A stretch of 64,000 bases of DNA, from the NCBI GenBank assembly GCA_964484185.1, contig CAZAEQ010000004.1:83808-147807 (forward strand), written 5' to 3'. The notes under the pieces are model-generated. The model did no database searches. It was not told where the DNA came from and was given only the letters and a program-made list of their open reading frames with translations. The stretch comes from F1-120-MAGs238 sp964484185. GTDB taxonomy: Bacteria > Planctomycetota > Phycisphaerae > Phycisphaerales > UBA1924. The translations under genes and the position numbers were made by a program. Below are positions 9,017 to 17,932 of this stretch, piece after piece (positions within the stretch are counted from its first letter, which is position 1; each line of letters begins with the position of its first letter).

Positions 9017-9580
9017 ATGCCCGACAACTCACCACCACCCGACCTGACTGACGAGCAGCTCTTAAAGCAATTCTGCTCCGGCAACCAATCCGCACTCGCC
9101 TCACTCGCGCTCCGCTACGAACCCCTCCTTTTCGGCCTCGCCCGCGGCCTGCTCTCCGGCCGCGACGACCTCGCCGCAGATGTCGTGCAAGACTGCTGGG
9201 TCCGCGTCATCAAATACGGAAAGAGCTTCGACGAACGCTCAAGCCTCCGCACCTGGCTCTACCGCATGGTCGTCAACCGCTGCCACGACCTTCGCGCTCT
9301 GAACGCGAAATCCAAACCGCCCGTATCACCACCTACATCACCGTCTCAAGAACACGAATCACTAGAAATCGATGAGGCCCAGCGCGTCCGCGCTGCGATC
9401 GACAACCTCGACGACCGCGTCCGACTCATCCTCCTTCTCTGCTTCCACCGCGGCCTCACCCACGACCAGGCCGCCGCCGTACTCGAAATCCCCGTCGGCA
9501 CACTCAAGTCCCGACTCCACGCCGCGATGAACCAACTACGCACCGCCCTCTCAGAACAATCACAACGGAGCCAATCATGA
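9017..9580 (+). CDS. ECF RNA polymerase sigma factor
   Basis: 187 residues. Region 2 is visible in ALRYEPLLFGLARGLL, DLAADVVQDCWVRVIKY and LRTWLYRMVVNRCHD; region 4 is in LLLCFHRGLTHDQAAAVLEIPVGTLKSRLHAAMNQLR with a helix-turn-helix. The linker PPVSPPTSPSQ is low-complexity. Its stop overlaps the downstream start by four bases (ATGA), and the downstream gene encodes a membrane protein, the usual sigma/anti-sigma arrangement. Target genes are unknown. Confidence 0.92.
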   Translation: MPDNSPPPDLTDEQLLKQFCSGNQSALASLALRYEPLLFGLARGLLSGRDDLAADVVQDCWVRVIKYGKSFDERSSLRTWLYRMVVNRCHDLRALNAKSKPPVSPPTSPSQEHESLEIDEAQRVRAAIDNLDDRVRLILLLCFHRGLTHDQAAAVLEIPVGTLKSRLHAAMNQLRTALSEQSQRSQS

Positions 9581-10746
9581 ACACTACTGACGACAACATG
9601 AACAACGACTCAATCACCGCCGCACTCGAAAAACTCACCGCGCCCTCAACCAGCGAACCCGTCCTCTACAAGAAAGCGCTCGAGTCTCAATCGCGCTCAC
9701 TCAAGCTCACGCCATTCCTCCGCCACCCCGCGCTCAAGATCGGCGTCGCCGCAATGCTCGTTCTTTCCGCCGGTGCAGCCTTCATGGCCTTCAACACACG
9801 GGACAGATCAGGCGCTGTCGGCACAGCGATGTACGGTTACTCCGAAATTCCCGCCGCAACTACCGCACCAGAAGAGGGCAAAAACGCCTACGCTCCCGAT
9901 GCCGACTTGCAAGGCGCGCTGCAAGACACAGATGGCGAGTCCGCCAGCTACAAACTCACCGAGCGCACAGGCGAACTCTGGCGTCGAAAAGCAGGAAGTG
10001 TCTCTGTAACTATGCAAGGAGATTCTGCCTCCGACTCCCCCCGCCAAGTCGTCCACAAATCCGTCCTCGAACTCCAAACCCTCGAAGTCCGCAACACCTA
10101 CCTCAAAATCCTCTTCCTCCCCTCCCAGGCCAGCGGCGAATTTATCCAGGATTCCGCCCTCGCCGGCGGCGACCCGCCCACCTCCGCCAACCTCACCCTC
10201 CGCATTACCTCCGCTCGCCTCCCCGCTGTCCTCCAGCAACTCCGCGAACTTGGAAAAATCACCAGCGAAACTTCCACCGGCGAAGATGTCACCGACCGCC
10301 TCATCGACCTGGGCGCGCGCCTCCGCAACGAAGAGCGCATCGAAACCGAACTCTTGGAACTCATCGCAACCCGCAAAGACTCGCAGCTCAAAGACATCCT
10401 CGATGTCCGCGAACAACTCGCCCGCGTCCGCGGCACAATCGAACAACTCCGCGCTCAACAAGCCGCCGCCCAAAAATCCGTTTCTCTCGCCACCATCCTC
10501 ATTGTCATCCGCGCTGCACCAGAAGCTCCCAAGCCCCCGCCACCCGAAGCCGGCTTCACCGACCGCCTCAGCGACGCCGCCAAAGACGGCCTCAAATCCG
10601 CCGGCAACTCCGTAATCTCCCTGTCCCGCGGCGTAATCGCCGGCCTCCCCTGGTGGACCGCCCTCGCCATCGGCACAACAGGCCTCATCATTCTCCGCCG
10701 CCGCTTGCAGAAACAGGCAGCGCGCGAACCGGCACCAGCCCTTTGA
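9577..10746 (+). CDS. DUF4349-type membrane protein, candidate anti-sigma partner
   Basis: 389 residues. A cytoplasmic N-terminus of about 50 residues precedes a membrane segment (IGVAAMLVLSAGAAFMAF). A periplasmic domain follows with the DUF4349 features VRNTYLKILF, LTLRITSARLPAVLQQLRELG, EDVTDRLIDLGARLRNEERIETEL and a coiled coil (about residues 240-300). A second membrane helix lies near the C-terminus (WWTALAIGTTGLIIL), then a basic tail. Because it is translationally coupled to the ECF sigma gene, it is a good anti-sigma candidate, although no zinc anti-sigma motif is present; that role is inference. Confidence 0.8.
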   Translation: MNTTDDNMNNDSITAALEKLTAPSTSEPVLYKKALESQSRSLKLTPFLRHPALKIGVAAMLVLSAGAAFMAFNTRDRSGAVGTAMYGYSEIPAATTAPEEGKNAYAPDADLQGALQDTDGESASYKLTERTGELWRRKAGSVSVTMQGDSASDSPRQVVHKSVLELQTLEVRNTYLKILFLPSQASGEFIQDSALAGGDPPTSANLTLRITSARLPAVLQQLRELGKITSETSTGEDVTDRLIDLGARLRNEERIETELLELIATRKDSQLKDILDVREQLARVRGTIEQLRAQQAAAQKSVSLATILIVIRAAPEAPKPPPPEAGFTDRLSDAAKDGLKSAGNSVISLSRGVIAGLPWWTALAIGTTGLIILRRRLQKQAAREPAPAL

Positions 10747-10760
10747 CTGCTCTCGCAGCG

Positions 10761-10788
10761 TGGCACCGGCACTCCTGCCGGTGTTGCC
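10761..10788. repeat. REP-like GC-rich hairpin
   Basis: CACCGGCA (10764-10771) and TGCCGGTG (10776-10783) form a perfect eight-base inverted repeat around CTCC. It lies just after the DUF4349 gene but has no T-run, so a repetitive extragenic palindrome is more likely than a terminator. The rest of the 245-bp interval before rplU shows no gene. Confidence 0.45.
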
Positions 10789-10991
10789 TCTCCTCTGCTT
10801 GACTAGCACCCCAAAGCTCAAAAAGCCCTATCCGTTACATTTGTTCGGAATTTGGCCGCATCTTTCCGCCAAAACTGGCGAAACCAACACAACCCACCTA
10901 TCATCTCGACCCATTGCGGACCGGGTTCAAAGCCGGTAGAGCCATCTCTACCCCCCGACAGAACCGCGTGGACACAGCTCGGAGCCTCGAA

Positions 10992-11318
10992 ATGTACGCA
11001 GTAATCGAAGAATCCGGCGGCCAGCGCAAGGTCGTCGAAGGTCAGGAAATCCTCGTCGACCTCCTCGAAGGCGGCGAAGCCAAAGTCGGCTCCAAATACA
11101 AAGTCGATAAGATCCTCGTCGTCGGCACCGAAGGCGGCACAGCCAAGCTCGGCCTCCCCTACGTCGCAGGCGCAACCGTCGAACTCACCGTCCTCGAAGC
11201 CGAAGTAAAGGGCGACAAAATCTTCGTCCAGAAGTTCCGCGAAAAGAAGGCCTGGAAAAAGAAGACCGGCCACCGTCAGAAGTACTCCAAGGTCCGCGTC
11301 AGCGCGATCAATGGATAA
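10992..11318 (+). CDS. rplU: Ribosomal protein bL21
   Basis: 108 residues with the bL21 signatures MYAVIEESGGQRKVVEGQ at the N-terminus and KFREKKAWKKKTGHRQKYSKVRV at the C-terminus, which binds 23S rRNA. Length is normal. ATG 10992 has GGAG eight bases upstream; an in-frame ATG at 10914 would add 26 residues not seen in the family. The usual downstream neighbour rpmA (bL27) is absent; a strong terminator follows directly, so the gene is monocistronic at its 3' end. Confidence 0.97.
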   Translation: MYAVIEESGGQRKVVEGQEILVDLLEGGEAKVGSKYKVDKILVVGTEGGTAKLGLPYVAGATVELTVLEAEVKGDKIFVQKFREKKAWKKKTGHRQKYSKVRVSAING

Positions 11319-11340
11319 GTAAATTAGTCCCCATCAATTC

Positions 11341-11395
11341 ACAAAAGGCTCGCCAATGGCGGGCCTTTTGTGGTTTTTGGTTTTCAGTTTTTTAT
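11341..11395 (+). terminator. Rho-independent terminator after rplU
   Basis: A 14-bp stem (11341-11354 with 11358-11371, one G-U pair) with a 3-base loop, followed by a T-rich stretch to about 11395. It separates rplU from the convergent FkbM gene. Confidence 0.85.
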
Positions 11396-12498
11396 CGCGC
11401 TGTCGCCGTTTCGCGCTGCCGCAACGGATGATCGACATCGATCTCCTGGTAATACCGAATCAGCGGCACAACCGCAACCCCGCGCTCGCGCAAATGCGCG
11501 GTCCGATGAAACAGCTTCAGCTCATGCGCTTCTGAACACAGCACCACCGCATCAACGCCGCTAGCGGCCGCTCTATCCAGCGAAGTAATCCCAACCCCGC
11601 CAATCTCCTGCCCATGCCGCGACTGATTATCATCAGCAATAGCGACAATCTGCACTGGTGAATCCTCCAGATTCGCAAGTGCCTTCTGCGTAAATGCGCC
11701 CGCGCCAAACAATGCAATCCGCTCCATGCCCACTTCTCGCATCTGCTTCATCGCCCGCAGCAGAACCCCTGCAGGCCCCGCATCGAGCAGCGGCCCCGGC
11801 GTTTCCCGAAGTCGATTGAACAGTTCCTTCTTCAGCCACAGTCCATCCATGCATGTGGTCTGCAACTCATTTCCGCACGCCCACATATTGTGAACCTGAT
11901 GCAGCATGAATCCATGATCGCGCAGCATGCACGCAATATCCAGGAACGTCGAGGCGCCTTCATACTCAGGCACAAACTGTGCCTCACAGTCAATTGCCAG
12001 AATGTGGTTCGCAAGCTGCTTCTCCAGCGTCCGCAGCACTTGCAGTTCCATCCCCTGCACATCGATCTTCAGAATATCAATACGATCAAGCCCCACAGTC
12101 GGCGCCCATTGATCAAGTCGCACCGTCTGCACCTGACACTCATCCACCTGCTCATACAACTCTGCGTAGTAATCCTTGCCGATCTTGTTCCCGGGCAACA
12201 AGCTCGAACACGCTGCCCGCTGCGCGATATGCAATTTTCGCGTCTCGGCAACATCCGATGCCGCGATATTGAACGCCCGCACTCGCTTCAGCGGCTTGAT
12301 CCAATCCTTCAGCGTCGCGAAACTCTTTGGCTCTGGCTCCAGAGCCCACACGCGGCTCAGAGGAAATTCCATCACCGCCCGCTGTGCGGTGTATCCGACG
12401 CTTGCACCCAGATCGAGGAAGTTGAATTCCTCCCACCGATTGAGGCAGCGCGTGAGCATTCTGTAGGGATCAAATGGCATCTGTCGCATGGGGTCCAT
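11392..12498 (-). CDS. FkbM-type methyltransferase with C-terminal GAG Rossmann module
   Basis: 368 residues. The first ~215 form an FkbM methyltransferase: FLDLGASVGYTA (SAM loop), VWALEPEPKSF, RIDILKIDVQGMELQVL. The last ~120 residues are a separate Rossmann-like unit beginning MERIALFGAGAFTQKAL, then IVAIADDNQSRHG and VDAVVLCSE, resembling the N-terminal nucleotide-binding part of NeuD/PglD-like proteins. The same unit ends two neighbouring proteins (14222-15328 and 16711-17829). Likely modifies a sugar or glycan; substrate unknown. It diverges from a second FkbM gene. Confidence 0.87.
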   Translation of the reverse strand: MDPMRQMPFDPYRMLTRCLNRWEEFNFLDLGASVGYTAQRAVMEFPLSRVWALEPEPKSFATLKDWIKPLKRVRAFNIAASDVAETRKLHIAQRAACSSLLPGNKIGKDYYAELYEQVDECQVQTVRLDQWAPTVGLDRIDILKIDVQGMELQVLRTLEKQLANHILAIDCEAQFVPEYEGASTFLDIACMLRDHGFMLHQVHNMWACGNELQTTCMDGLWLKKELFNRLRETPGPLLDAGPAGVLLRAMKQMREVGMERIALFGAGAFTQKALANLEDSPVQIVAIADDNQSRHGQEIGGVGITSLDRAAASGVDAVVLCSEAHELKLFHRTAHLRERGVAVVPLIRYYQEIDVDHPLRQRETATAR

Positions 12499-12548
12499 AT
12501 CGGCGTTATCTGCCTCGTCCTGAGCAACTTTGAGAATTTGTGCCGCCT

Positions 12549-13331
12549 ATGCCGAGTAAACACGACCAAATAACCGATGTACCGGTCATGCCCGACCCGA
12601 AGCTATTGCGCGCAACACTCTCTACCCAGGCCGATGCCGCCGCCTTTTTCCAGTGCCTCGATCACGGCAAAAAAGGTGAACCTCTCGTACGCATTCACTG
12701 CAAAGCCCTGGGCGACTCGCCCATCTATCTCCGCCCCGGCACCACCGATGCCCGCGTCTTTGATGACACCTTTGTCGGCCTCTATCACCTTCCCGAAATC
12801 AGACTCCCAGAACGCCCCGTCATCCTCGACCTGGGTGCCAACATCGGCCTCACCGCTTTGCACTACGCCGCCCTCTTCCCCAACTGTCACATCATCTGCG
12901 TCGAAATGGATGCCGGAAACGTCGAGGCTCTGCGCCTGAACACTGCGCCCATCGCATCGCAAGTCACGGTCATCCACGCCGCGGTCTGGCACGAAGATGG
13001 CTTCGTCAACTACAACAGTTCGCAGGAAGAATGGGCCTTCGCGGTGAGCTCCAGCACTCCCGAAGGCCAGGCCACTCGCGTCCGCGCCATGACGATCAAT
13101 TCAATTCTCCGCGAATCCGGTTTTGATCACGCCGACTTCACCAAGATCGATATCGAAGGCGCAGAGTTCAACATCCTTCAGCCCCGCGCCGACTGGTTCA
13201 CTCGTGCAGGTCATCTCAAAATCGAGATCCATCCGCCCGCAAGTATCCAGGCCGCTGCCAATGCGCTTGAACTCGCCGGCCTGATCACCTGGAAAGATAC
13301 ACGCCACTGGTCCTGCCTCAACGCGGCGTAA
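12549..13331 (+). CDS. FkbM family methyltransferase
   Basis: About 260 residues. SAM-binding motif VILDLGANIGLTALHYA is followed by IICVEMDAGNVEAL and the FkbM C-terminal motif DFTKIDIEGAEFNIL. An N-terminal ~75-residue region precedes the core. ATG 12549 is chosen; GTG 12540 and ATG 12588 are in frame, and no clear ribosome site separates them. It is the only plus-strand gene of the glycan cluster and converges on the GT2 gene with three bases between stops. Unlike its neighbour it lacks the GAG module. Confidence 0.87.
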   Translation: MPSKHDQITDVPVMPDPKLLRATLSTQADAAAFFQCLDHGKKGEPLVRIHCKALGDSPIYLRPGTTDARVFDDTFVGLYHLPEIRLPERPVILDLGANIGLTALHYAALFPNCHIICVEMDAGNVEALRLNTAPIASQVTVIHAAVWHEDGFVNYNSSQEEWAFAVSSSTPEGQATRVRAMTINSILRESGFDHADFTKIDIEGAEFNILQPRADWFTRAGHLKIEIHPPASIQAAANALELAGLITWKDTRHWSCLNAA

Positions 13332-13334
13332 TTC

Positions 13335-14201
13335 CTACGCCACCCCATACAGGTCCAAATCCGCAAACATCTCTCGCGGATGCGCTGCCATCAGCCGCCG
13401 CATTTCCTGCAACTGCCACGGCTCGACACTCAAATCCAGATGCGCATCGATCAACTCCTGGTACCCCTCTACCCAACCCTTCGGCGTCGCTGCCGTCTGC
13501 ACCGTCGCCCGCAGCGTCCACCCATAAATCTCTTCAAGCTTGTCCGCCGAATGTCGCGCTGGAAAATGCACCCGCTCCAGCACCTTGTAACATGCGGCTT
13601 TCACCTCAAGCCGCCGCCGCGAAATCGTCTGCAAGTGCCACCCACCACCATCCAATCCAAAATTCTCGAGCTTCATCGACCACGGCCGCGATCCCTTGGG
13701 AACCCGCGCGTGATAGTGATACCCATCCGCCTCGGTGCAGTAACACAGTTCCGGAGAATCTACAAACCACACCGAAATCAACTTATCCGCAAACGCCGGA
13801 TCAACTCGGTAGCGCCCCATCGATTCATGCGGACTGCGCATCGGCAAATACGCCGCAACACCAGCGTGTGCCTTGCCCGCCAGCTCTCTCGCCTTCCCCA
13901 CCAAGTTCGCAGTCAGCAACTCATCCGCATCGATAATCGCCCCATGCGTCATGCCTCGTTCCCGACCCGCATCCAGCATCCGCTGCCTGAATTGTGCCTC
14001 GTTGTGTGCAAGTTCATCCTCGCAAATCATCTGCACCCGACCCGGACACTCGCGCCCAATCTGCTCCACTATCTCGCGCGTCCCATCCGTCGATGCATGA
14101 TCCAGCACCACCAGCTCATCACACCATTGCAGCGCAACTCGAGCAGTAAGCCCGATGCACCACGCTTCATTGTGCGCCATCATCATGCCCACAATCTTCA
14201 T
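13335..14201 (-). CDS. Glycosyltransferase family 2-like protein
   Basis: 288 residues with a GT-A core: MKIVGMMMAHNEAW, VVLDHASTDGTREIV, and GAIIDADELL carrying the metal-binding DxD-type motif. The remainder includes YLPMRSPHESMGRY and a basic central part. ATG 14201 is preferred because GAGGGAG lies six bases upstream; a GTG at 14225 would overlap the preceding gene. It is the last gene of a minus-strand run starting near 20.9 kb. The sugar donor is unknown. Confidence 0.84.
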   Translation of the reverse strand: MKIVGMMMAHNEAWCIGLTARVALQWCDELVVLDHASTDGTREIVEQIGRECPGRVQMICEDELAHNEAQFRQRMLDAGRERGMTHGAIIDADELLTANLVGKARELAGKAHAGVAAYLPMRSPHESMGRYRVDPAFADKLISVWFVDSPELCYCTEADGYHYHARVPKGSRPWSMKLENFGLDGGGWHLQTISRRRLEVKAACYKVLERVHFPARHSADKLEEIYGWTLRATVQTAATPKGWVEGYQELIDAHLDLSVEPWQLQEMRRLMAAHPREMFADLDLYGVA

Positions 14202-14221
14202 CGCTCGCTCCCTCACGCTGC

Positions 14222-15328
14222 TCACGCGGCACTCGCTTCCGTTGTATACAGCCTGACAATCTCAGCTCCCGCTGCCGCCAGCGGCCCAGCCGCAGCACTC
14301 AACTTCTCTTCCACAGTATCCGAACTCAATATCACCGCATCAGGCTTGAGTGCTGCCGCCTGCGCCACCGACAGAATCGGATAGTTCCACATCCGCGTCC
14401 CCGCCAGCCCCGGATTCTCATCCACAATCCCAATCACCTGCACCGGCGGCGTCAAAAGCACACTCGCCAGCCTCCGCGTGTGCCGCCCCGCACCAAATAT
14501 CACCACGCGCTTTTTCCCATGCCGCGCACATGCCTCCATCGCCGCCGCAACACGCATCTCCGCAACGGTCGGATACTGATGTGCGATCGCTGTGTTCCAG
14601 TGCCGCTGCGCCCGGCCATCATATTTGTTCACAAAGAAATCGCGATTGAATCGATGCCCTGCAATCTCCTCAAGCGGTCCATGATCCGGAAACCCGCGCG
14701 ATGAGCGTGCGATAAACATCGCCGTATCCGCCGCCTCGCTGCTCTGAGCATTCCTTTCCCAGTACTCCGGTTTCTCCCCACCCCGGCGGCAGAAATGCTC
14801 GTGCCTCTGCACCAATTCCGGCCGCGTCCACAGCGCGCCCCAGCACCCGGCCACCCAGAAAAGTTCATCATCCGCGAACATGTGGTGATACGCCGCCGAC
14901 AAACCGCCCTTGCCCTGATACATCTTCGTAAACCAGTTGCGTCCCAGCCAAGGACTGCCGCAGTACTGCGTCGTATCGAGATAATTGTCGCCGTGCGGCT
15001 GCATCACGCCAAAGCTATCTGGAAAGCGTTTCAGGAACTGAGCTGCAAGTTGCTCGGCGCTGAAATGTGGATCTGGCAACATGTCATCGCCGCCCGTCAC
15101 CACAATTGCCGCGGTCTTTGGAACAACTTCAAGACACAGCGCATTCACCGATGCGGGCCACCCTCGATAATCACCATACTGCACCACAATGTCCGCAGGC
15201 ACATCTACTTTTTTATGATCCTGCAACACCGCAATCTTGTACCCCATCTCCCGCCACGCCGGCAAATGCTTCCGGCAATTCTCCGGGTTGGCTGATGGAA
15301 TCGCGAAATAGACTTCAGAGCGTGGCAT
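14222..15328 (-). CDS. Putative glycosyltransferase (GGDDM type) with C-terminal GAG module, paralog 1
   Basis: 368 residues. N-terminal ~250 residues: EVYFAIPSANPENC, LPAWREMGYKIAVL, AIVVTGGDDMLPDP (a DxD-like GGDD motif), MQPHGDNYLDT, YCGSPWLGRNW, DDELFWVAGC. C-terminal ~110 residues: KKRVVIFGAGRHTRRLA, VIGIVDENPGLAG, PDAVILSSD. The downstream paralog 16711-17829 has the same two-part layout and matches it along its length. The GT-A assignment rests on the GGDD motif and on context. ATG 15328 has AAGGA nine bases upstream; ATG 15337 is an alternative. Confidence 0.72.
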   Translation of the reverse strand: MPRSEVYFAIPSANPENCRKHLPAWREMGYKIAVLQDHKKVDVPADIVVQYGDYRGWPASVNALCLEVVPKTAAIVVTGGDDMLPDPHFSAEQLAAQFLKRFPDSFGVMQPHGDNYLDTTQYCGSPWLGRNWFTKMYQGKGGLSAAYHHMFADDELFWVAGCWGALWTRPELVQRHEHFCRRGGEKPEYWERNAQSSEAADTAMFIARSSRGFPDHGPLEEIAGHRFNRDFFVNKYDGRAQRHWNTAIAHQYPTVAEMRVAAAMEACARHGKKRVVIFGAGRHTRRLASVLLTPPVQVIGIVDENPGLAGTRMWNYPILSVAQAAALKPDAVILSSDTVEEKLSAAAGPLAAAGAEIVRLYTTEASAA

Positions 15329-15340
15329 GAACACCATTCC

Positions 15341-16705
15341 TTATGCTGCAACGGGGACTCGTGCACTATCGACCATTACGGCGAGCTGATTTCGCACCAG
15401 CTTCCAGCGAAACGCGCCTGGAAACCGCTTGGCAAGTTCTTCATCTTCCTGTGTTGTAATGACGACCGTTCGCCCGATTGGCACCGGCGCATCAAGTGGC
15501 TCGACCGTGATCTCGTTTGGCAAATTCAGTTCGCCGCCCGGCAACCGCCGGTCGTCTCGAACATAAATACGGTGTCCGTGCAGTGACTGCTTCAGGAACC
15601 AATTGGTATTTCGACCACTTCCCACCAAAGTGATTTCGCGGCTGCAAACTGAAAGAATGGCGCGGGCAATCCGATTCGGCTCCACGCACAGTTGCGTGAA
15701 CGTCGTCTTCGCGCTCTCCATCTCGTTTGCCTTCATCCAACCGTTTTCGATGCACGAACACCACCAGAGTTCAAGCTGCGGGAGCAACTCCGAGCCGCAT
15801 GGAAGCACCAAGTTGGGCCTTGGCCAGCACCCCAGTGCATAAATCGTCTGCGAATGTCCCATCGCCGCGGCTCGATGACCTGTAATCAGCGGCTTGACTC
15901 GCGCGCTGGCAAACAACCTGGCTCCGCTCTCAACTCCAGATGTTGAAAGCAAGGCAGCGCGTGTCGAGTACGCAAGCGCACAATCTCCAGTTCGAATTCG
16001 AAGCTCTGACTCAGACAAACTGCCGGTTCGGATCGCAGCGCGAATGAATACGTCCTCCGCGCAAGGAAGCATCAACGCCGACTTACTCAGGCTTCCGCGC
16101 GTAATCCGGTATCGTCCGACCAGCCGCCGACAAACCGCCCATTTCACCCCAGTCTCAGCAAGGCGAATCCACATGTCCTGATCTTCATACCCGACATAGC
16201 CGGTATCAAATCGACGCGCTCCAATCACATCGCGCCGAATCAATTGCGATACGCCGTGCAATACGTTCCGCTCAATGACTTCTCGAAGCCCAAAGGTTGC
16301 CGCGGGAATATCGGGCTGTAGTAACGATTCGCCCTCTTGAGAGAACACCTCGTACATTCCCGCCGCCGCTCCGCAGGATTCAAGTGCTTCGGCTCGCACC
16401 AGATTCTCATACCCGCCTTCACACACCAGATCGTCCGCATCGAGAAAATGCACATAGTTCCCGGTCGCGTGTTCAAGCCCCTTGTTCCTGGCGGCCGAAA
16501 CTCCGGGCTGTATTTCTTCCAGCACCTTTACGCGTCGATCTTGAGCTGCAAGCCCGCACGCAATCTCCTTCGTCCCGTCACGCGAACCGTTATCGACAAT
16601 CAGTATCTCCAGATCACCAATGCTCTGTTCCTGCGCAGTCGCCACAGTCTGCCGCAGTGTCGCGGCGGCATTAAACGCAGGGATAATGACGCTGATAAGT
16701 GGCAT
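15341..16705 (-). CDS. Glycosyltransferase family 2 with C-terminal extension
   Basis: 454 residues. The GT2 domain is clear: PLISVIIPAFNAAATL, ILIVDNGSRDGTKEI, GVSAARNKGLEHATG, VHFLDADDL, and GYEDQDMWIRLAE with the catalytic ED pair. The last ~110 residues contain REITLVGSGRNTNWFL, then IYVRDDRRL and RTVVITTQ, a diverged version of the GAG unit at the ends of the neighbouring proteins. ATG 16705 is preferred over TTG 16714. It sits between the two GGDDM paralogs with very short spacers, so the three are probably co-transcribed. Confidence 0.86.
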   Translation of the reverse strand: MPLISVIIPAFNAAATLRQTVATAQEQSIGDLEILIVDNGSRDGTKEIACGLAAQDRRVKVLEEIQPGVSAARNKGLEHATGNYVHFLDADDLVCEGGYENLVRAEALESCGAAAGMYEVFSQEGESLLQPDIPAATFGLREVIERNVLHGVSQLIRRDVIGARRFDTGYVGYEDQDMWIRLAETGVKWAVCRRLVGRYRITRGSLSKSALMLPCAEDVFIRAAIRTGSLSESELRIRTGDCALAYSTRAALLSTSGVESGARLFASARVKPLITGHRAAAMGHSQTIYALGCWPRPNLVLPCGSELLPQLELWWCSCIENGWMKANEMESAKTTFTQLCVEPNRIARAILSVCSREITLVGSGRNTNWFLKQSLHGHRIYVRDDRRLPGGELNLPNEITVEPLDAPVPIGRTVVITTQEDEELAKRFPGAFRWKLVRNQLAVMVDSARVPVAA

Positions 16706-16710
16706 GCGTA

Positions 16711-17829
16711 TCAAGCTGCGTGTTGTACCTGTGTGTAAAGCGAAAGAACGCGAATCGACTTCGCCGCCAACGGCGCGGACGCGACCAGCAGCTGCGCCTC
16801 CCCTGATTTGGAACTGAGCACCACCGCATCAAACTGGCGCTTCATCGCCTGCTCGAGCGTCACAATCGGATAGTTCCACAACATGCCACCCGCCAGCGCT
16901 GGATTGTCATCGATAATGCACACGATCTCAACCGGCGGCTCCATCAATGCGCTTCCTGACATTCTCGTGTGCGTTCCCGCGCCGAAAATCGCAACCCGCT
17001 TCAGATTCTCGCGCGCACACATCTTCAGCGCATCTGCAATCCGCTGGGTGCCCTCATCCGCGCCCGCTGCGCCACCGTACCGGCTTATCCAATACGATTC
17101 TGCCGTCCTGGGATATTCACGCTGGAATCGCGCGCGATCAAATTTGATCGCAGATCCAACCGCTTCATGTCCCGGGAATCCAAGCCATGCCCGCGCCAGA
17201 AAAGTCTGCACATCCGCCTGATCAGCCCCTGAAACATTTCGCTTCCAATACTCCGGCGGAGCTTCGCCTCGCCTGCTGAAATGCTCATGCGGCTGCGACA
17301 AATCTGTTCGCTCCCACAATTTTCCGCTGCAACGTGCCAGCCAATACAGCTCATTGTCCGCCCAATTGTGGCGATACGCCGCGCACAGCGCGCCCGCACC
17401 GCCATACATCGACTCCCACCAGCGCCGCCCGATCCACGGACTGCCGCAGTAATTCTGGGCATTCAAGAAAGTGTCGCCTTGCGGCTGCATGATCCCTTCC
17501 GAATCAGGAAACCGTTCAACAAATTGCTCTGCAATCTCTGCCGCTGTGTGTCTGGGATCGGGCAACATGTCGTCCCCGCCCGTCACCACCAGGTCACACT
17601 CCGCCGGAATCACCGTCCGACAAAGGTGATTCACGCTCGCGGCCCAGCCCTCGTACTTATCCACCCAGCACACCTTGTCCGCCAGTATCTCATCTCGTTC
17701 ATTACTCGTGGCTCGATCGCGCAGCAAGGCAATCAAATAGCCCTTCTCGCGCCACGCCGGAAGATTCCGCCGACAGTTCTCGATGCTGGCCGTGGGAATC
17801 GCAAGAAATACTTGTTGGGAACGTCTCAT
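16711..17829 (-). CDS. Putative glycosyltransferase (GGDDM type) with C-terminal GAG module, paralog 2
   Basis: 372 residues, closely related to 14222-15328: QQVFLAIPTASIENCRR, LPAWREKGYLIALL, LVVTGGDDMLPDP, MQPQGDTFLNA, YCGSPWIGRRWWESMY, DNELYWLARC, then the C-terminal unit LKRVAIFGAGTHTRMSG, VCIIDDNPALAG, FDAVVLSSK. ATG 17829 matches the paralog's N-terminus; the frame is open to 17892, but those 21 residues have no counterpart. Substrate unknown. Confidence 0.72.
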   Translation of the reverse strand: MRRSQQVFLAIPTASIENCRRNLPAWREKGYLIALLRDRATSNERDEILADKVCWVDKYEGWAASVNHLCRTVIPAECDLVVTGGDDMLPDPRHTAAEIAEQFVERFPDSEGIMQPQGDTFLNAQNYCGSPWIGRRWWESMYGGAGALCAAYRHNWADNELYWLARCSGKLWERTDLSQPHEHFSRRGEAPPEYWKRNVSGADQADVQTFLARAWLGFPGHEAVGSAIKFDRARFQREYPRTAESYWISRYGGAAGADEGTQRIADALKMCARENLKRVAIFGAGTHTRMSGSALMEPPVEIVCIIDDNPALAGGMLWNYPIVTLEQAMKRQFDAVVLSSKSGEAQLLVASAPLAAKSIRVLSLYTQVQHAA

Positions 17830-17932
17830 AGGGGTATTCGCGCAGAATCGAGCTTTATCGGCGAATCCGCTTTCCCCGCTTGAAAAAGCCAAGGTATGAA
17901 CCAGTAACGTGGTGCCCGCTTTTGAAATCTGA

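Noticed and set aside
13380..14384. Plus-strand open frame opposite the GT2 gene
   Set aside because: Arg/Pro/His-rich shadow; minus strand has GT2 motifs.
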